Source: JBCCGI01 sp039029355 (lineage in GTDB: Bacteria; Planctomycetota; UBA1135; GCA-002686595). From it: a stretch of DNA of 45,681 bases. This document shows positions 1-8,198 of the stretch, one piece after another (the first letter of the stretch is position 1; every line of letters starts with the position of its first letter). A program made the position numbers and the translations under genes. The DNA lies in contig JBCCGI010000065.1 in NCBI GenBank assembly GCA_039029355.1, forward strand, positions 1 through 45,681, given 5' to 3'. The notes beneath the pieces were generated by a model that saw nothing but the letters and a program-made list of their open reading frames with translations, was not told the DNA's origin and made no database searches.

Positions 1-1
1 C

Positions 2-2965
2 GAGTCGTTCACGGACTGCAACGGCAACGACATCCCCGACGAGTGCGACATCGCCTCGGGCACGTCGACCGACCTGAACGGGAACGGCATCCCGGACGAG
101 TGCGAAGAGGACTGCAACGGCAACGGCATCCCCGACGACGTTGACATCGCCTCCGGTACCTCGGCCGACTGCAACTCGAACGGCATCCCGGACGAGTGCG
201 AGCCCGACTGCGACGGCGACGGCGTCCCCGACGACTGTGAGGATGACTGCAACGCCAACGGCATCCCCGACGACTGCGAGGTCTTCGAGGACTGCAACGG
301 CAACGACATCCCCGACGAGTGCGACATCGCGTCGGGCACGTCGATGGACTGCAACACCAACGGCATCCCCGACGAGTGCGAGCCTGACTGCGACTCCGAC
401 GGGATCCCGGACGATTGCGAGCCCGACTCCGACGGAGACGGCATCCCGGACGACTGCGAAGAGTGCCCGCCGCCGGCCGCGCCCTGCGACCTCGGCTGCT
501 ACACGCTCTCCGACGCCGGCGGCGTGCTCTCCCTGCCGACCTACGGCCTGCGGCTCGACGACCTGTTCGGGCCCGGCAGCGGCAACTACACCTTCAGCTT
601 CGACCTGCCGGGTACCGGCGGTTCGCTCTGCTACGACGACGCCACCGGCGTCCTGTACGTCGAAGCCATCGGCTTCGGCGGCCTGGACATCGGCGACATG
701 TGGGATCCGGCGTTCACCAGTGAGATCGCCGTCTCCTTCGTCTACACCGGCGTGGTCTGCGACGGCACGAAGCTGCTCGCCCCCGACTCGGGCGCGGCCT
801 ACGGAACCCTCGAATGGCTCGCCACCGGCGAGACCTTCGACCTGTACGGCAAGGCGGACGACGACGGCAACTTCGGCGTCCTGAAGGGCTCCGACAACTC
901 CTGGCGTGGCTGGATCAGCTACTCGCCGACGGAGGACTCGCCCGGCACCCAGGACTTCATCCTGTTCCTCAACCCGATTTCGGAGTGCCCGGACGAGCCG
1001 GACTGCGACATCGACGGCATCCCGGATTCCCTAGAGCCCGACTGCGACGGCGACGGCATCCCGGACGACTGTGAGCCCGACTGCGACGCGGACGGTCTCC
1101 CGGACGACTGCGAGGAAGACTGCGACGGCGACGGCATTCCGGACGACTGCGAAACCGGTCCGGACGGCCTCGGCATCCTCTGGGACGCCAACGACTGCCT
1201 CGCGTTCGACGACTCGAAGGACTTCGATGAGTTCACCGGGCAGGTGCTCGGTGGATGCGGCAACCTCACCGTGGATCCGACGAACCTGGAGAGCGATGCG
1301 CACTCCTGCACGTTCGACGCGATCACCGGTGCGGCGGGCGACGCTTTCTGCATCAGCGCGGACAGCGACGACCACTGGGACTACGGCGACAACGACCTCC
1401 TGACCTGGGAGGTGGTTGCCACCGAGTCCATGGGCGAGGCCGCCCAGCTGACCTCGTTCCGGTTCTGGCACAAGGCGCCGAAGATCTGGGAGCAATCCGA
1501 CTCCTCCGGCTTCTATGCCTCCGGGACGAACAACTACCCCAAGAAGTACGGTCTGCGGATCCTCAAGAACGGCTCCCAGATCTTCTTCCAGGACGACATC
1601 GACACCGAGCTCGACTGGTTCCAGACCACGTTCGACTTCTCGGGCGACACGGACTTCCAGGTCGCGCCGTACTCGACGGTGCACTTCGAGTTCCGTCTGA
1701 TGGCCTACGATCCCAAGTGGGTCGGCGGCGACATGCAGGTGTGGGACCTCGATGAGTTCGAGGTCGACTTCTCCTGCTCCGGCGGCTTCGGCGGCGGGGA
1801 CTGCGACGGTGACGGCATCCCCGACGAGTGCGAGCCCGACTGCGACGGCGACGGCATCCCGGACGACTGCGACACCGGCGGTGGCGATTGCCAGATCGTC
1901 GAGCCCGCGGTGGTCCCGGATCACCCGAAGCCGGGCAACTTCGGCTCCCTGGTCGCCCAGGGCTGCTGGGGCTCCCACCTGGAAGAGGGCTGGTGGTCCG
2001 ACGCCAAGTTCGAGGAGTTCGGCGACGGCACCGCCCGTCTGACCGGTTGGCTCTGGGACGGCACCGGCTGGCTCTGGGTCGACATGGACTTCTGGGACCG
2101 CAAGGAGAACCCGCCGGTCGGAAGCCCGTACCTCACCGGGTACAGCGACCTCCCGTCGCACTACTTCGTGCCGTCCGGTCCGGTCGACACGGACGAGTGG
2201 TACTTCTACAAGAACGCCTACGGCGACATCTACGGGTCCGGCGCCTACGACGGCGCATGGCTCGGGTGGGAAGTGGACGTCGACCAGTACCACTACAGCT
2301 ACGGCGACTCCGCGACCCAGCTCGGCACCGGCGCCTCCGGGCGCTCCATCAACCCCGGCGGCAGCGGCTGGTACTACCAGTACGTCTACTACAACCCGTA
2401 CAGCTACTCGACCTGCTTCACCGAGGGCGAGTTCAACGAGTTGTTCTGGGACGACGACTGCGGCGATCCGTGCGGCGTGAGCGCCTCCTCCGAGGACGGC
2501 GGCCCGGCCGCTCCGACGACCTCGACCTTCGCGTCGAAGTCGGGGAGCACCGGCGCCGGTCTCGAAAGCGAGCTCGGCACGCTGCACCTGCTCTCGTCGG
2601 AGAGCAGCACCGGCCCGGGTGGTGAGCTGCGCGTGACCGCTCAGCTGGCCTCCGCCTCCGACCCGGAGGCGACCTACCGCCTGACGCTGCTCCTCACCGG
2701 CAAGACGGCTGACGGCGCCTACACCCAGGCGTCCGGCGGCCTGCTCGGCACCGGCGGAGCCGGCCTCGGCGTGCGCCAGGCCATCCGCTCGGCCGCCGAG
2801 TTCGAGGTGCGCCTGATCGACGGCGCCCTGGTGATCTCCGCCCCGCAGTCGGCGCCGCTGGTGCTGACGCCGGCCGCCGAGGTCCCGCGCGGGACCAAGG
2901 CCGCGAAGAAGACCGCCGACACCAGCCCCGCGGCAAGCGCCGGCTGGCTCTTCGGCAAGCTGTAG
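2..2965 (+). CDS. Secreted calcium-repeat protein, 5'-truncated by the window edge
   Basis: The frame is open from base 2, so the true start and any signal peptide lie upstream; 987 residues are visible. I count 16 copies of a 12-13 residue repeat of the type D-C-D-x-D-G-I-P-D-D-C-E, like thrombospondin type-3 / calcium-binding EF-like loops: ten at the start (bases 15-470), four around 1001-1160 and two at 1801-1875. Between the blocks lie three Asp/Gly/aromatic-rich globular segments that I cannot assign to a family. The last 150 residues are Ala/Ser/Gly-rich and end GWLFGKL. Such Asp-loop proteins bind Ca2+ and are typically extracellular or cell-surface; the Cys pairs in each repeat suggest an oxidising environment outside the cytoplasm. 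The specific role is unknown. An internal ATG at base 344 would be an artefact start, because identical repeats continue upstream of it. Confidence 0.85.
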   Translation, partial: ESFTDCNGNDIPDECDIASGTSTDLNGNGIPDECEEDCNGNGIPDDVDIASGTSADCNSNGIPDECEPDCDGDGVPDDCEDDCNANGIPDDCEVFEDCNGNDIPDECDIASGTSMDCNTNGIPDECEPDCDSDGIPDDCEPDSDGDGIPDDCEECPPPAAPCDLGCYTLSDAGGVLSLPTYGLRLDDLFGPGSGNYTFSFDLPGTGGSLCYDDATGVLYVEAIGFGGLDIGDMWDPAFTSEIAVSFVYTGVVCDGTKLLAPDSGAAYGTLEWLATGETFDLYGKADDDGNFGVLKGSDNSWRGWISYSPTEDSPGTQDFILFLNPISECPDEPDCDIDGIPDSLEPDCDGDGIPDDCEPDCDADGLPDDCEEDCDGDGIPDDCETGPDGLGILWDANDCLAFDDSKDFDEFTGQVLGGCGNLTVDPTNLESDAHSCTFDAITGAAGDAFCISADSDDHWDYGDNDLLTWEVVATESMGEAAQLTSFRFWHKAPKIWEQSDSSGFYASGTNNYPKKYGLRILKNGSQIFFQDDIDTELDWFQTTFDFSGDTDFQVAPYSTVHFEFRLMAYDPKWVGGDMQVWDLDEFEVDFSCSGGFGGGDCDGDGIPDECEPDCDGDGIPDDCDTGGGDCQIVEPAVVPDHPKPGNFGSLVAQGCWGSHLEEGWWSDAKFEEFGDGTARLTGWLWDGTGWLWVDMDFWDRKENPPVGSPYLTGYSDLPSHYFVPSGPVDTDEWYFYKNAYGDIYGSGAYDGAWLGWEVDVDQYHYSYGDSATQLGTGASGRSINPGGSGWYYQYVYYNPYSYSTCFTEGEFNELFWDDDCGDPCGVSASSEDGGPAAPTTSTFASKSGSTGAGLESELGTLHLLSSESSTGPGGELRVTAQLASASDPEATYRLTLLLTGKTADGAYTQASGGLLGTGGAGLGVRQAIRSAAEFEVRLIDGALVISAPQSAPLVLTPAAEVPRGTKAAKKTADTSPAASAGWLFGKL
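10..470 (+). repeat. Tandem coding repeats (Ca-binding loop, ~36-60 nt units)
   Basis: Ten back-to-back copies of the D-x-N/D-x-N/D-G-I-P-D-D/E-C motif. Some units are 36-39 nt; longer ones carry an extra D-I-A-S-G-T-S linker. Bases 13-68 and 289-344 are near-identical direct repeats (56 nt, one mismatch by eye: atcgcctcgg versus atcgcgtcgg), which suggests recent duplication or gene conversion and makes the region prone to misassembly. Confidence 0.85.
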
Positions 2966-2988
2966 GCGTCACACGCCTCTAGAGTCTC

Positions 2989-3024
2989 GGGCGGGGTCCG
3001 GAGCGCTGCTCCGGGCCCCCGCCC
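2989..3024. terminator. Strong hairpin between convergent genes, likely bidirectional terminator
   Basis: An inverted repeat runs from GGGCGGGG at 2989-2996 to CCCCCGCCC at 3016-3024, with an inner perfect 7-bp stem (2998-3004 with 3008-3014) around a 3-nt loop. The only flaws are one bulged C and one G-T pair. It is followed by a modest T-rich stretch (gctttcgttt). It lies in the 81-bp gap between the calcium-repeat gene (+) and the FG-GAP gene (-), where a shared terminator is expected. Confidence 0.75.
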
Positions 3025-3046
3025 GCTTTCGTTTCGGCCGCGCCGG

Positions 3047-4297
3047 CTAGAAGACGTACACCGAGTCGGTGCTCGGGTCGGCCACCACCAGGAGCGGCGT
3101 GGTCGTGCCGAAGGCGCGCGACAGCGCGCTCACCGACGCGCCGAAGCGCAGCGTGGCCCCCGGCGTCGTGAAGCGGAGGTGCTCGGTCCCGTCCGCGCCG
3201 TCGACCACGAAGGCCTCCCCCGCCACGCCCGCGCCCGGCTCGCCGGGAGCGCCGGCGATGTAGTCGTCGAACCCGTCGAGGTCGTAGTCGCCGGCCGAGG
3301 CCACGCTGGTGCCACGCTCATCGTCGTTCGGCGACGACTCGAGCGAGCCGGCCTGCGGGGTCGGCAGACCGCCGGCGGCGGCCTCGTAGACCGCCACGAT
3401 CGACACGAAGTCGTCCGCCAGGTTCGGCATGCCGACGACAAAGGCTCCCGCCGCGTCCGCGCTCGTCGTGCCGAGGCCGGCGACGCTGTAGCCCACGTCG
3501 AGGTCGCCCGGCCCCACCGTCAGGTTGTTGCCGATCTGCGTCAGCGTCGCGCCGTTGTAGACCGCGACGTACCCCTGCGTGGCGCCCAGCACCGTCTGCG
3601 GCGCTCCGACCGCGATCTCGGCCGCGAGGTCCGGGGGCGAGCTCTCGAAGCTGCCGCACGCCGCCACCGAGAAGCCGAGCTCGTCGTCCTGGCCTCCGGT
3701 CACCGCGCCCACCGCGAAGGGCGTGCTGAGCGTGCTGACGTCCCACACCTCGAACATGCCGAAGCGCGACGTGCCGGACGTCCGCCACCCGGGCGCTCCC
3801 ACGATCAGCTCGAACGCCGGCCCGCTCTGGCCGAGGTCGGCGGCCGCGAGGCTCCAGCCGAAGTCCATGCGCGGCAACCCGGGCAGCGACGGGCCGAAGA
3901 CAGCGATGCTCTGGAAGACGCCACTCGCGTCCTCCTCGTAGAGGTGCACCCGCCCCACGGCGGCCGCGCCCGGGTCGCCGATCGCGATGCGGTGCTTGCC
4001 GCCGAGCGTACCGGCGTAGACCACCGCCCGCCCGAAGGCGTTCAGCGGCGTCCCGAAGGGCGACGGCGCGATGGTCTGGATCAGCGTCCCGTCCGCACCC
4101 GAGCGGAGCTGGACGCGGTTCGAGGAGGGAATGCCGACGAGCAGCTCCTCGACGCCGTCCGCGTTGAGGTCGGGCATCGCGGCCAGCGCCTCGCCGCGCA
4201 CGTTGAGCGTGTAGCTTGGGTTGAGGGACTGCTGCGCGCCGGCGGCGGCCGGCAGCGCGAGCAGGACGACGAGCGGGAGACGGCGAGATGCGTGCAT
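3047..4297 (-). CDS. Secreted FG-GAP / integrin-alpha-like repeat protein
   Basis: A 416-residue protein. I chose the start at 4297 because it opens a clean signal peptide (MHASRR, then LPLVVLLALPAAAGAQQ) with a GGAG about 7 nt upstream; the frame stays open further upstream but reads as low-complexity Arg/Ser noise. The body has about seven blades of the FG-GAP type, with calcium-loop sequences such as DLNADGVEELLVG, DYDLDGFDDYIAGAPG and repeated I/V-G-A/D-P motifs, predicting an extracellular beta-propeller. Family members are surface adhesion or binding proteins; the ligand cannot be read from sequence. It is convergent with the calcium-repeat gene and divergent from the sigma factor gene. 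Confidence 0.87.
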   Translation of the reverse strand: MHASRRLPLVVLLALPAAAGAQQSLNPSYTLNVRGEALAAMPDLNADGVEELLVGIPSSNRVQLRSGADGTLIQTIAPSPFGTPLNAFGRAVVYAGTLGGKHRIAIGDPGAAAVGRVHLYEEDASGVFQSIAVFGPSLPGLPRMDFGWSLAAADLGQSGPAFELIVGAPGWRTSGTSRFGMFEVWDVSTLSTPFAVGAVTGGQDDELGFSVAACGSFESSPPDLAAEIAVGAPQTVLGATQGYVAVYNGATLTQIGNNLTVGPGDLDVGYSVAGLGTTSADAAGAFVVGMPNLADDFVSIVAVYEAAAGGLPTPQAGSLESSPNDDERGTSVASAGDYDLDGFDDYIAGAPGEPGAGVAGEAFVVDGADGTEHLRFTTPGATLRFGASVSALSRAFGTTTPLLVVADPSTDSVYVF

Positions 4298-4424
4298 GAT
4301 CAGACTCCGTTGGGTTGGCATCGTGAGGGGAGGTGCGCCACACCCCGTGCTCGTCGTGACCCGCGCCCCGGTGCGGTCTTTCCGCGCGCTTCTCGCGGCG
4401 TGTCGCTGCGTCGCCGCCGCGCCG
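4298..4424. promoter_or_regulatory. Divergent intergenic region between FG-GAP gene and ECF sigma gene
   Basis: About 127 bp separate the two divergent starts, so promoters for both must lie here (or up to about 90 bp further right if the sigma gene uses a later start). I cannot pick out a convincing -35/-10 pair. Confidence 0.4.
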
Positions 4425-5096
4425 ATGGTCCGCAAAATCGCGTGCCTTCTGCGGTCGCTTGCGGAGCCGCCGGGCGTGGGGCAAGCTGGACCTCGGCTCG
4501 CCCCCTCGACGTTGACCGCTCCCCCCGAACGCCGCCCGCACCCCGACGCATCCCTCCTGCGCCGGGCCTCCGAAGGCGACCCCCGTGCCGCTCGCGAGCT
4601 CGAGGAGCGTCTGCTCTGCGTGACGCGCTTCCTGGCCGCGCTGAACCGCCGCCTGGGCGCGCCGCTCGGGCGCGAGGAGCTCGAGGACCTCGGGCAGGAC
4701 GTGCTCGCGCTGGTGTGGCGCAAGCGCGCGAGCTACCGCGGCGACTGCGCGCTCAGCACCTGGATCCACGGCTTCTGCTCGTTCGAGCTGCGCAACGCGC
4801 TGCGGCGCAAGCGACGCGCGCGTCCGAGCGCCTCGGACGACGTGCTCGACGAGCTTGCGCTGCCGCCGCCGCCCCCGTCCGGTTCCGCCTACGCCGCGCT
4901 GCACCGCGCGCTCGAGACACTCGACGCCGAGGTCGCCGCGGTGCTGCGCTGGAAGCACTTCGGCGGTCTCACGTTCGACCGCATCGCCGAGGTCACGGGG
5001 CTGTCGAAGAGCCAGGCGAAGCGGCGCTACTACGCCGGGCTGGAGCAGCTGCGCCGCCGCGTCGAGCCCCAGCACGGGGAGACCACCCATGGATGA
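4425..5096 (+). CDS. ECF-type RNA polymerase sigma factor
   Basis: Region 2 is visible in the stretch containing DLGQDVLALVWRKRASYRG and TWIHGFCSFELRNALRRKRR (core binding and -10 recognition). Region 4 is the helix-turn-helix stretch with LDAEVAAVLRWKHFGGLTF, IAEVTGLSKSQAKRRYYAGL and EQLRRRV. Region 3 is missing, as in ECF/group 4 sigmas. The start is uncertain: ATG 4425 is the nearest ATG, but the first 30-40 residues look non-conserved, and TTG 4512 (just before the PDASLLRRASEGDP core) or GTG 4476 are alternatives. Its stop overlaps the start of the next gene by 8 bp (ATGGATGA), implying translational coupling to that membrane protein, which is the expected place for an anti-sigma factor. 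Confidence 0.88.
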   Translation: MVRKIACLLRSLAEPPGVGQAGPRLAPSTLTAPPERRPHPDASLLRRASEGDPRAARELEERLLCVTRFLAALNRRLGAPLGREELEDLGQDVLALVWRKRASYRGDCALSTWIHGFCSFELRNALRRKRRARPSASDDVLDELALPPPPPSGSAYAALHRALETLDAEVAAVLRWKHFGGLTFDRIAEVTGLSKSQAKRRYYAGLEQLRRRVEPQHGETTHG

Positions 5097-5766
5097 GCCC
5101 ACCTTCGAGAGCCTGGTCGAGCGCTGCCTCGCCGGCGAGCTGAGCGAGCGCGAGCTGCGCGCGCGGCTCGGCTCCGGCCCGTGGCTCGCGCGCTGGGAGG
5201 AGCTGCGCGACGCCGCGCGCACCCTCGACGCCGCGGCCGACGGGGATCGCGCGGCGCTGCTGGCCGAAGGCGAGGACGACCCGCTGCGCCCGCCGGACGA
5301 GCGCACGCGGGCCGTCCTGCGCTCGCTCGCGGCCGAGCCCGAGCCGCGCGGCGCGAACGCCCCTCCGCGCCGCCTGCTGCTGCTGATGGCCGCCGCCGCC
5401 GCCGCGCTCGCGCTCTGGCTCGTACCGCGGGGCGACGATCCGGCGGACGATCCGGGCTACGTACCGCTCGCGCCCGACTCGATCCTCGCGGACCTCGCCG
5501 CCGAGAGCGCGGGCGGACGCCTGCTGCGGTTATCCTGGACGACGACCGAGGCGCTCTCGCCCACGCGTCGCTTCGAGGTCCAGCTGCGCACCCCCGGCGG
5601 GGCCGCGCTCGCCGCCTCGCCGCGACTCGAGCAGCCCGCATGGGACGTGAGCGCACTCCCCCAGGACGAATGGCCGCCGGAGATCGAATGGGAAGTGCGC
5701 GTGGTCGAGTTGCTCGGAGGGACCGTCGTGGACGCGGCGCGCTCGGTGGCGCGGCGCTCGCCCTAG
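5089..5766 (+). CDS. Single-pass membrane protein, putative anti-sigma factor
   Basis: A 225-residue protein. Residues 1-90 are charged and mostly helical (cytosolic). Residues 95-113 form one transmembrane helix (LLLLMAAAAAALALWLV). Residues 140-215 look beta-rich and fibronectin-III-like (RLLRLSW, RFEVQLRTPGG, EIEWEVRVVE) and would lie outside the membrane. The H-x3-C-x2-C zinc motif of ZAS anti-sigmas is absent. The anti-sigma role is inferred from position (8-bp overlap with the sigma gene), the membrane topology and the cytosolic N-terminus, not from a recognised domain. The 3' end overlaps the next gene by 79 bp, so all three genes of the module are probably co-translated. Confidence 0.75.
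   Translation: MDEPTFESLVERCLAGELSERELRARLGSGPWLARWEELRDAARTLDAAADGDRAALLAEGEDDPLRPPDERTRAVLRSLAAEPEPRGANAPPRRLLLLMAAAAAALALWLVPRGDDPADDPGYVPLAPDSILADLAAESAGGRLLRLSWTTTEALSPTRRFEVQLRTPGGAALAASPRLEQPAWDVSALPQDEWPPEIEWEVRVVELLGGTVVDAARSVARRSP
5677..5690 (+). promoter_or_regulatory. Ribosome binding site deciding the CHAT start
   Basis: CGGAG lies 5-6 nt before ATG 5688, inside the preceding gene. The frame is open far upstream, but only this start gives a positively charged N-region followed by a hydrophobic signal core. Confidence 0.55.
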
Positions 5767-8168
5767 CGCTGGCGCTGGCGCTGGCGGCCCCCCGCGCGAG
5801 CGCGCAGGAGCCGGACTGGCAGGACCGCGCGCGCCGCCTGTACGCGCTGCAGGACCGTCCCGGGCTGATGGACGCGGTCGAGCGCGCCTGGGCCGACCTC
5901 GAAGCGCGGGGCGAAGACGCCGTGGCGGAGAGCTACTGGGCGAGCTTCGTGCAGTGCTTCGCGGCCAAGCAGTACGCGTTGCGCTCACGCGGCGAGGAGC
6001 ACCGCACGTGGCTCGCGCGCGCCGACGCCGGGCTCGACGCGATGCAGCGGCTGACCGAGACCGACTGGCCCGACGGCCGGCTCGACCTCGCCATCGTGCG
6101 CGCCCGCGGGCTGCGGCTAGAGGAGGACCAGTGCGCCGCGGACGAGGTGCTCGCCGCCGCCCTCGCCGGCTTCCCGGCCGCGGCGGCGATGCGGCCCTCG
6201 GCGCTGCTCGACCGCGCCGACATCGCGCGGCTGCGCTGGGACTGGCCCGCCGCGCTAGCGCTGCTCGACGAGGTCGAGGCGAGCCTCGACGAAGAGGCGC
6301 ACTCAGACCACCGGCTGTGGCGCGGCGCCTGGGCCGGGCTTTGGGCGCAGACGCTGCTCGACCTGGGGCTGCCGGACCGCGCGGCGCCCTGGATCGAGCG
6401 CGAGGCGGAGAGCGCCGCGACGAGCGGCAACACGCTGGCCGGGATCCAGACCGTGACGCGCGGGGCCCACTTCCGAATCGCGCTGCACGACTGCGATGGC
6501 GCGGTGCGGCTCTTGGCCCAGGCGCTTGAACGCGACGCCGACGGCGGCGATCCGCGCCAGCGTCAGAAGCTGCTGCTGCTGCAGGGCGTTGCCCAGGCGG
6601 AGGCCGCCCGGAGCGACACACGACGGACCGACGCCGCGCTCGCGCTGCTCGAAGGCGTCGCCGCAAACGAGGCGACCCAGCGCATCGACCGCATCGCGGC
6701 CCACCTCGCGCTGGGAGAGCTGGCGCTGCGCCGCGGCGAGCTCGAAGAGGCGGGGGAGCGCGTCGCCCGCGCGCGCGAAGCGCTGCCGGCCGAGACGCCC
6801 GAGTGCGACGGCAACGCGCTGCTCCCGCGGCTGCGGTGCACGGTGCTCGAGGCGCGCCTCGCGCTCGCCTCCGGCGCAGACGACGCGGGAGCCCTGCGCC
6901 CGGCGCTCACGCACGATCTGGACCGGCTGCTCGCGCGCTGGACCGCAAGCCCCGAGCTCGAGGGCGGCATCGCGTTCCTGCACTTCGCCTGGCGGCGCGC
7001 GGCGGTGGCCGCCGCGCTGGACCTGCTGCTCGCCGAGGCGCCGGACGAGCCGGAGCGCGCGCTCGAGCTGCTCTTCGCCGCCCAGTCCCGGGGGAGCCTC
7101 GCGCGCGAGCTCGCCGGCGCGGGCGCGGACGCCTCGGTCGCCGGCGCGCGGGCGCTGCTTCCGGAGAACGGCGGGTGGCTGGTCTACCACCCCGCCGAGG
7201 ACGGCACGCACCTGTTCGCGCTCGACGCACGCGGCGTCGAGCACCTGCGCCTGGCGCCGCTCGGCGTGCTCGATCGCCTGCGCCGCGAGCTGGTCGACGC
7301 CCTGCGTTCGGCGCCGCCGCGGCCCACGCCTTCGACCGAGCTGGCGGCGCTCACGCGCGAGCTCGGCGACGAGCTGCTGCCCCCGCGCCTGGCGGAGCGC
7401 ATCGCGGGCTGGGAGCGGGTGTGGATCAGCGGGCAGGACCTGCTCGGCTACCTGCCCTTCGAGGCGCTGCGGCCCGGCGGCGGTCAGGCGCTCGGGCTGC
7501 GCTGGGCGGTGGCCTACCTCAGCTCGCCCGCCCTCGGAGCCGCTCTGCGGAGCCGCGCCCGCGCGGACTCCGCCGAGCGGGAGCAGGCGCTCTTGCTGCT
7601 CGCGTCGCGCGCGGACGGCCTGCCGTGGACGAGCGCGCTCGCCGAGCGCCTCACCGCACCCTACGCCCGCGTGCACGCGGCCGAGCCGGCGACCCGCGCG
7701 GCGCTCGCGGCCCGCGGTCCGGCCGCGCGTGTCACCCAGGTCGTCGCCCATGGGGCCTACGACTGGAGCCGCAGCGTGCCCTCCGGGCTGAGGCTCGACG
7801 CGGACGGCGGCGAGGGCGAGACGCTGTGGGCCGACGCCGTGCCGGCCGGTGCCTCGCCGCTCGTGGTGCTGGCCGCCTGCGGGGCGAGCCGCAGCCCGCT
7901 GCGGCGCGGCGAGGACGGCGCGCAGCACCTGGGCGGCACGTTCCTGAGGCGCGGGGCGGGAGCGGTGGTGCTGTCGCACCAGGACATCGACCTGCACGCC
8001 ACGGTGGCGCTGCTCGAGGTCTTCCACCGCGCGCTGGCCGAAGGCGCCTCCCCCGCCGAGGCGCTCCGCACCGCGCGCGTAGCGCTCGCCCAAGACGAGC
8101 GCTACGCGCATCCCTTCTACCACTCGCTGCTGCACGTGGTCGGGCTCGGGCACGACCCGGTCTTTTGA
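5688..8168 (+). CDS. Exported TPR-like/CHAT-domain caspase-like peptidase
   Basis: An 826-residue protein. The N-terminus is Arg-rich (to about residue 17), followed by an Ala/Leu signal core ending in ASAQ, so export is likely. Residues 40-470 are helical, Ala/Leu/Arg-rich and TPR-like (for example EPERALELLFAAQSRG). The C-terminal CHAT domain (caspase-HetF-associated with TPRs, about residues 480-826) contains the strand GWLVYHPAED, the motif DLLGYLPFEAL, the catalytic His in VVAHGAYDW (His688) and the catalytic Cys in VVLAACGAS (Cys731), and ends with the usual helix AEALRTARVAL and FYHSLLHVVG. CHAT proteins are clan CD peptidases related to caspases and separase. The operon with an ECF sigma and a membrane partner suggests that proteolysis on the outer side of the membrane is tied to that sigma, either as regulator or as regulon member; this is inference. 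The substrate is unknown. Confidence 0.88.
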   Translation: MGSARGRVARRDRRGRGALGGAALALALALALAAPRASAQEPDWQDRARRLYALQDRPGLMDAVERAWADLEARGEDAVAESYWASFVQCFAAKQYALRSRGEEHRTWLARADAGLDAMQRLTETDWPDGRLDLAIVRARGLRLEEDQCAADEVLAAALAGFPAAAAMRPSALLDRADIARLRWDWPAALALLDEVEASLDEEAHSDHRLWRGAWAGLWAQTLLDLGLPDRAAPWIEREAESAATSGNTLAGIQTVTRGAHFRIALHDCDGAVRLLAQALERDADGGDPRQRQKLLLLQGVAQAEAARSDTRRTDAALALLEGVAANEATQRIDRIAAHLALGELALRRGELEEAGERVARAREALPAETPECDGNALLPRLRCTVLEARLALASGADDAGALRPALTHDLDRLLARWTASPELEGGIAFLHFAWRRAAVAAALDLLLAEAPDEPERALELLFAAQSRGSLARELAGAGADASVAGARALLPENGGWLVYHPAEDGTHLFALDARGVEHLRLAPLGVLDRLRRELVDALRSAPPRPTPSTELAALTRELGDELLPPRLAERIAGWERVWISGQDLLGYLPFEALRPGGGQALGLRWAVAYLSSPALGAALRSRARADSAEREQALLLLASRADGLPWTSALAERLTAPYARVHAAEPATRAALAARGPAARVTQVVAHGAYDWSRSVPSGLRLDADGGEGETLWADAVPAGASPLVVLAACGASRSPLRRGEDGAQHLGGTFLRRGAGAVVLSHQDIDLHATVALLEVFHRALAEGASPAEALRTARVALAQDERYAHPFYHSLLHVVGLGHDPVF

Positions 8169-8171
8169 CCG

Positions 8172-8198
8172 AGCGCGAGGTCGTCGCAGGCTCGCGCT
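8172..8198. terminator. Hairpin between convergent CHAT and FG-GAP genes
   Basis: A perfect 8-bp inverted repeat, AGCGCGAG (8172-8179) with CTCGCGCT (8191-8198), 11-nt loop, in the 28-bp gap and overlapping the minus-strand stop codon. There is no T-tract, so terminator function is only suggested. Confidence 0.45.

Noticed and set aside
1..470. CRISPR-like or satellite array
   Set aside because: The repeats are in frame, encode a Ca-binding loop, vary at third codon positions and have no unique spacers.
919..2610. Long open frames on the minus strand and other frames within the calcium-repeat gene (for example 518 codons at 1031-2587)
   Set aside because: They mirror a real gene in GC-rich DNA, are Arg/Ala/Val-rich, and show no signal peptide, motif or independent start signal. 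The same applies to many long shadow frames across the window.
4221..4424. Extended N-terminus of the ECF sigma factor from ATG 4221
   Set aside because: It would overlap the signal peptide region of the divergent FG-GAP gene, and the encoded residues have no sigma-like content.
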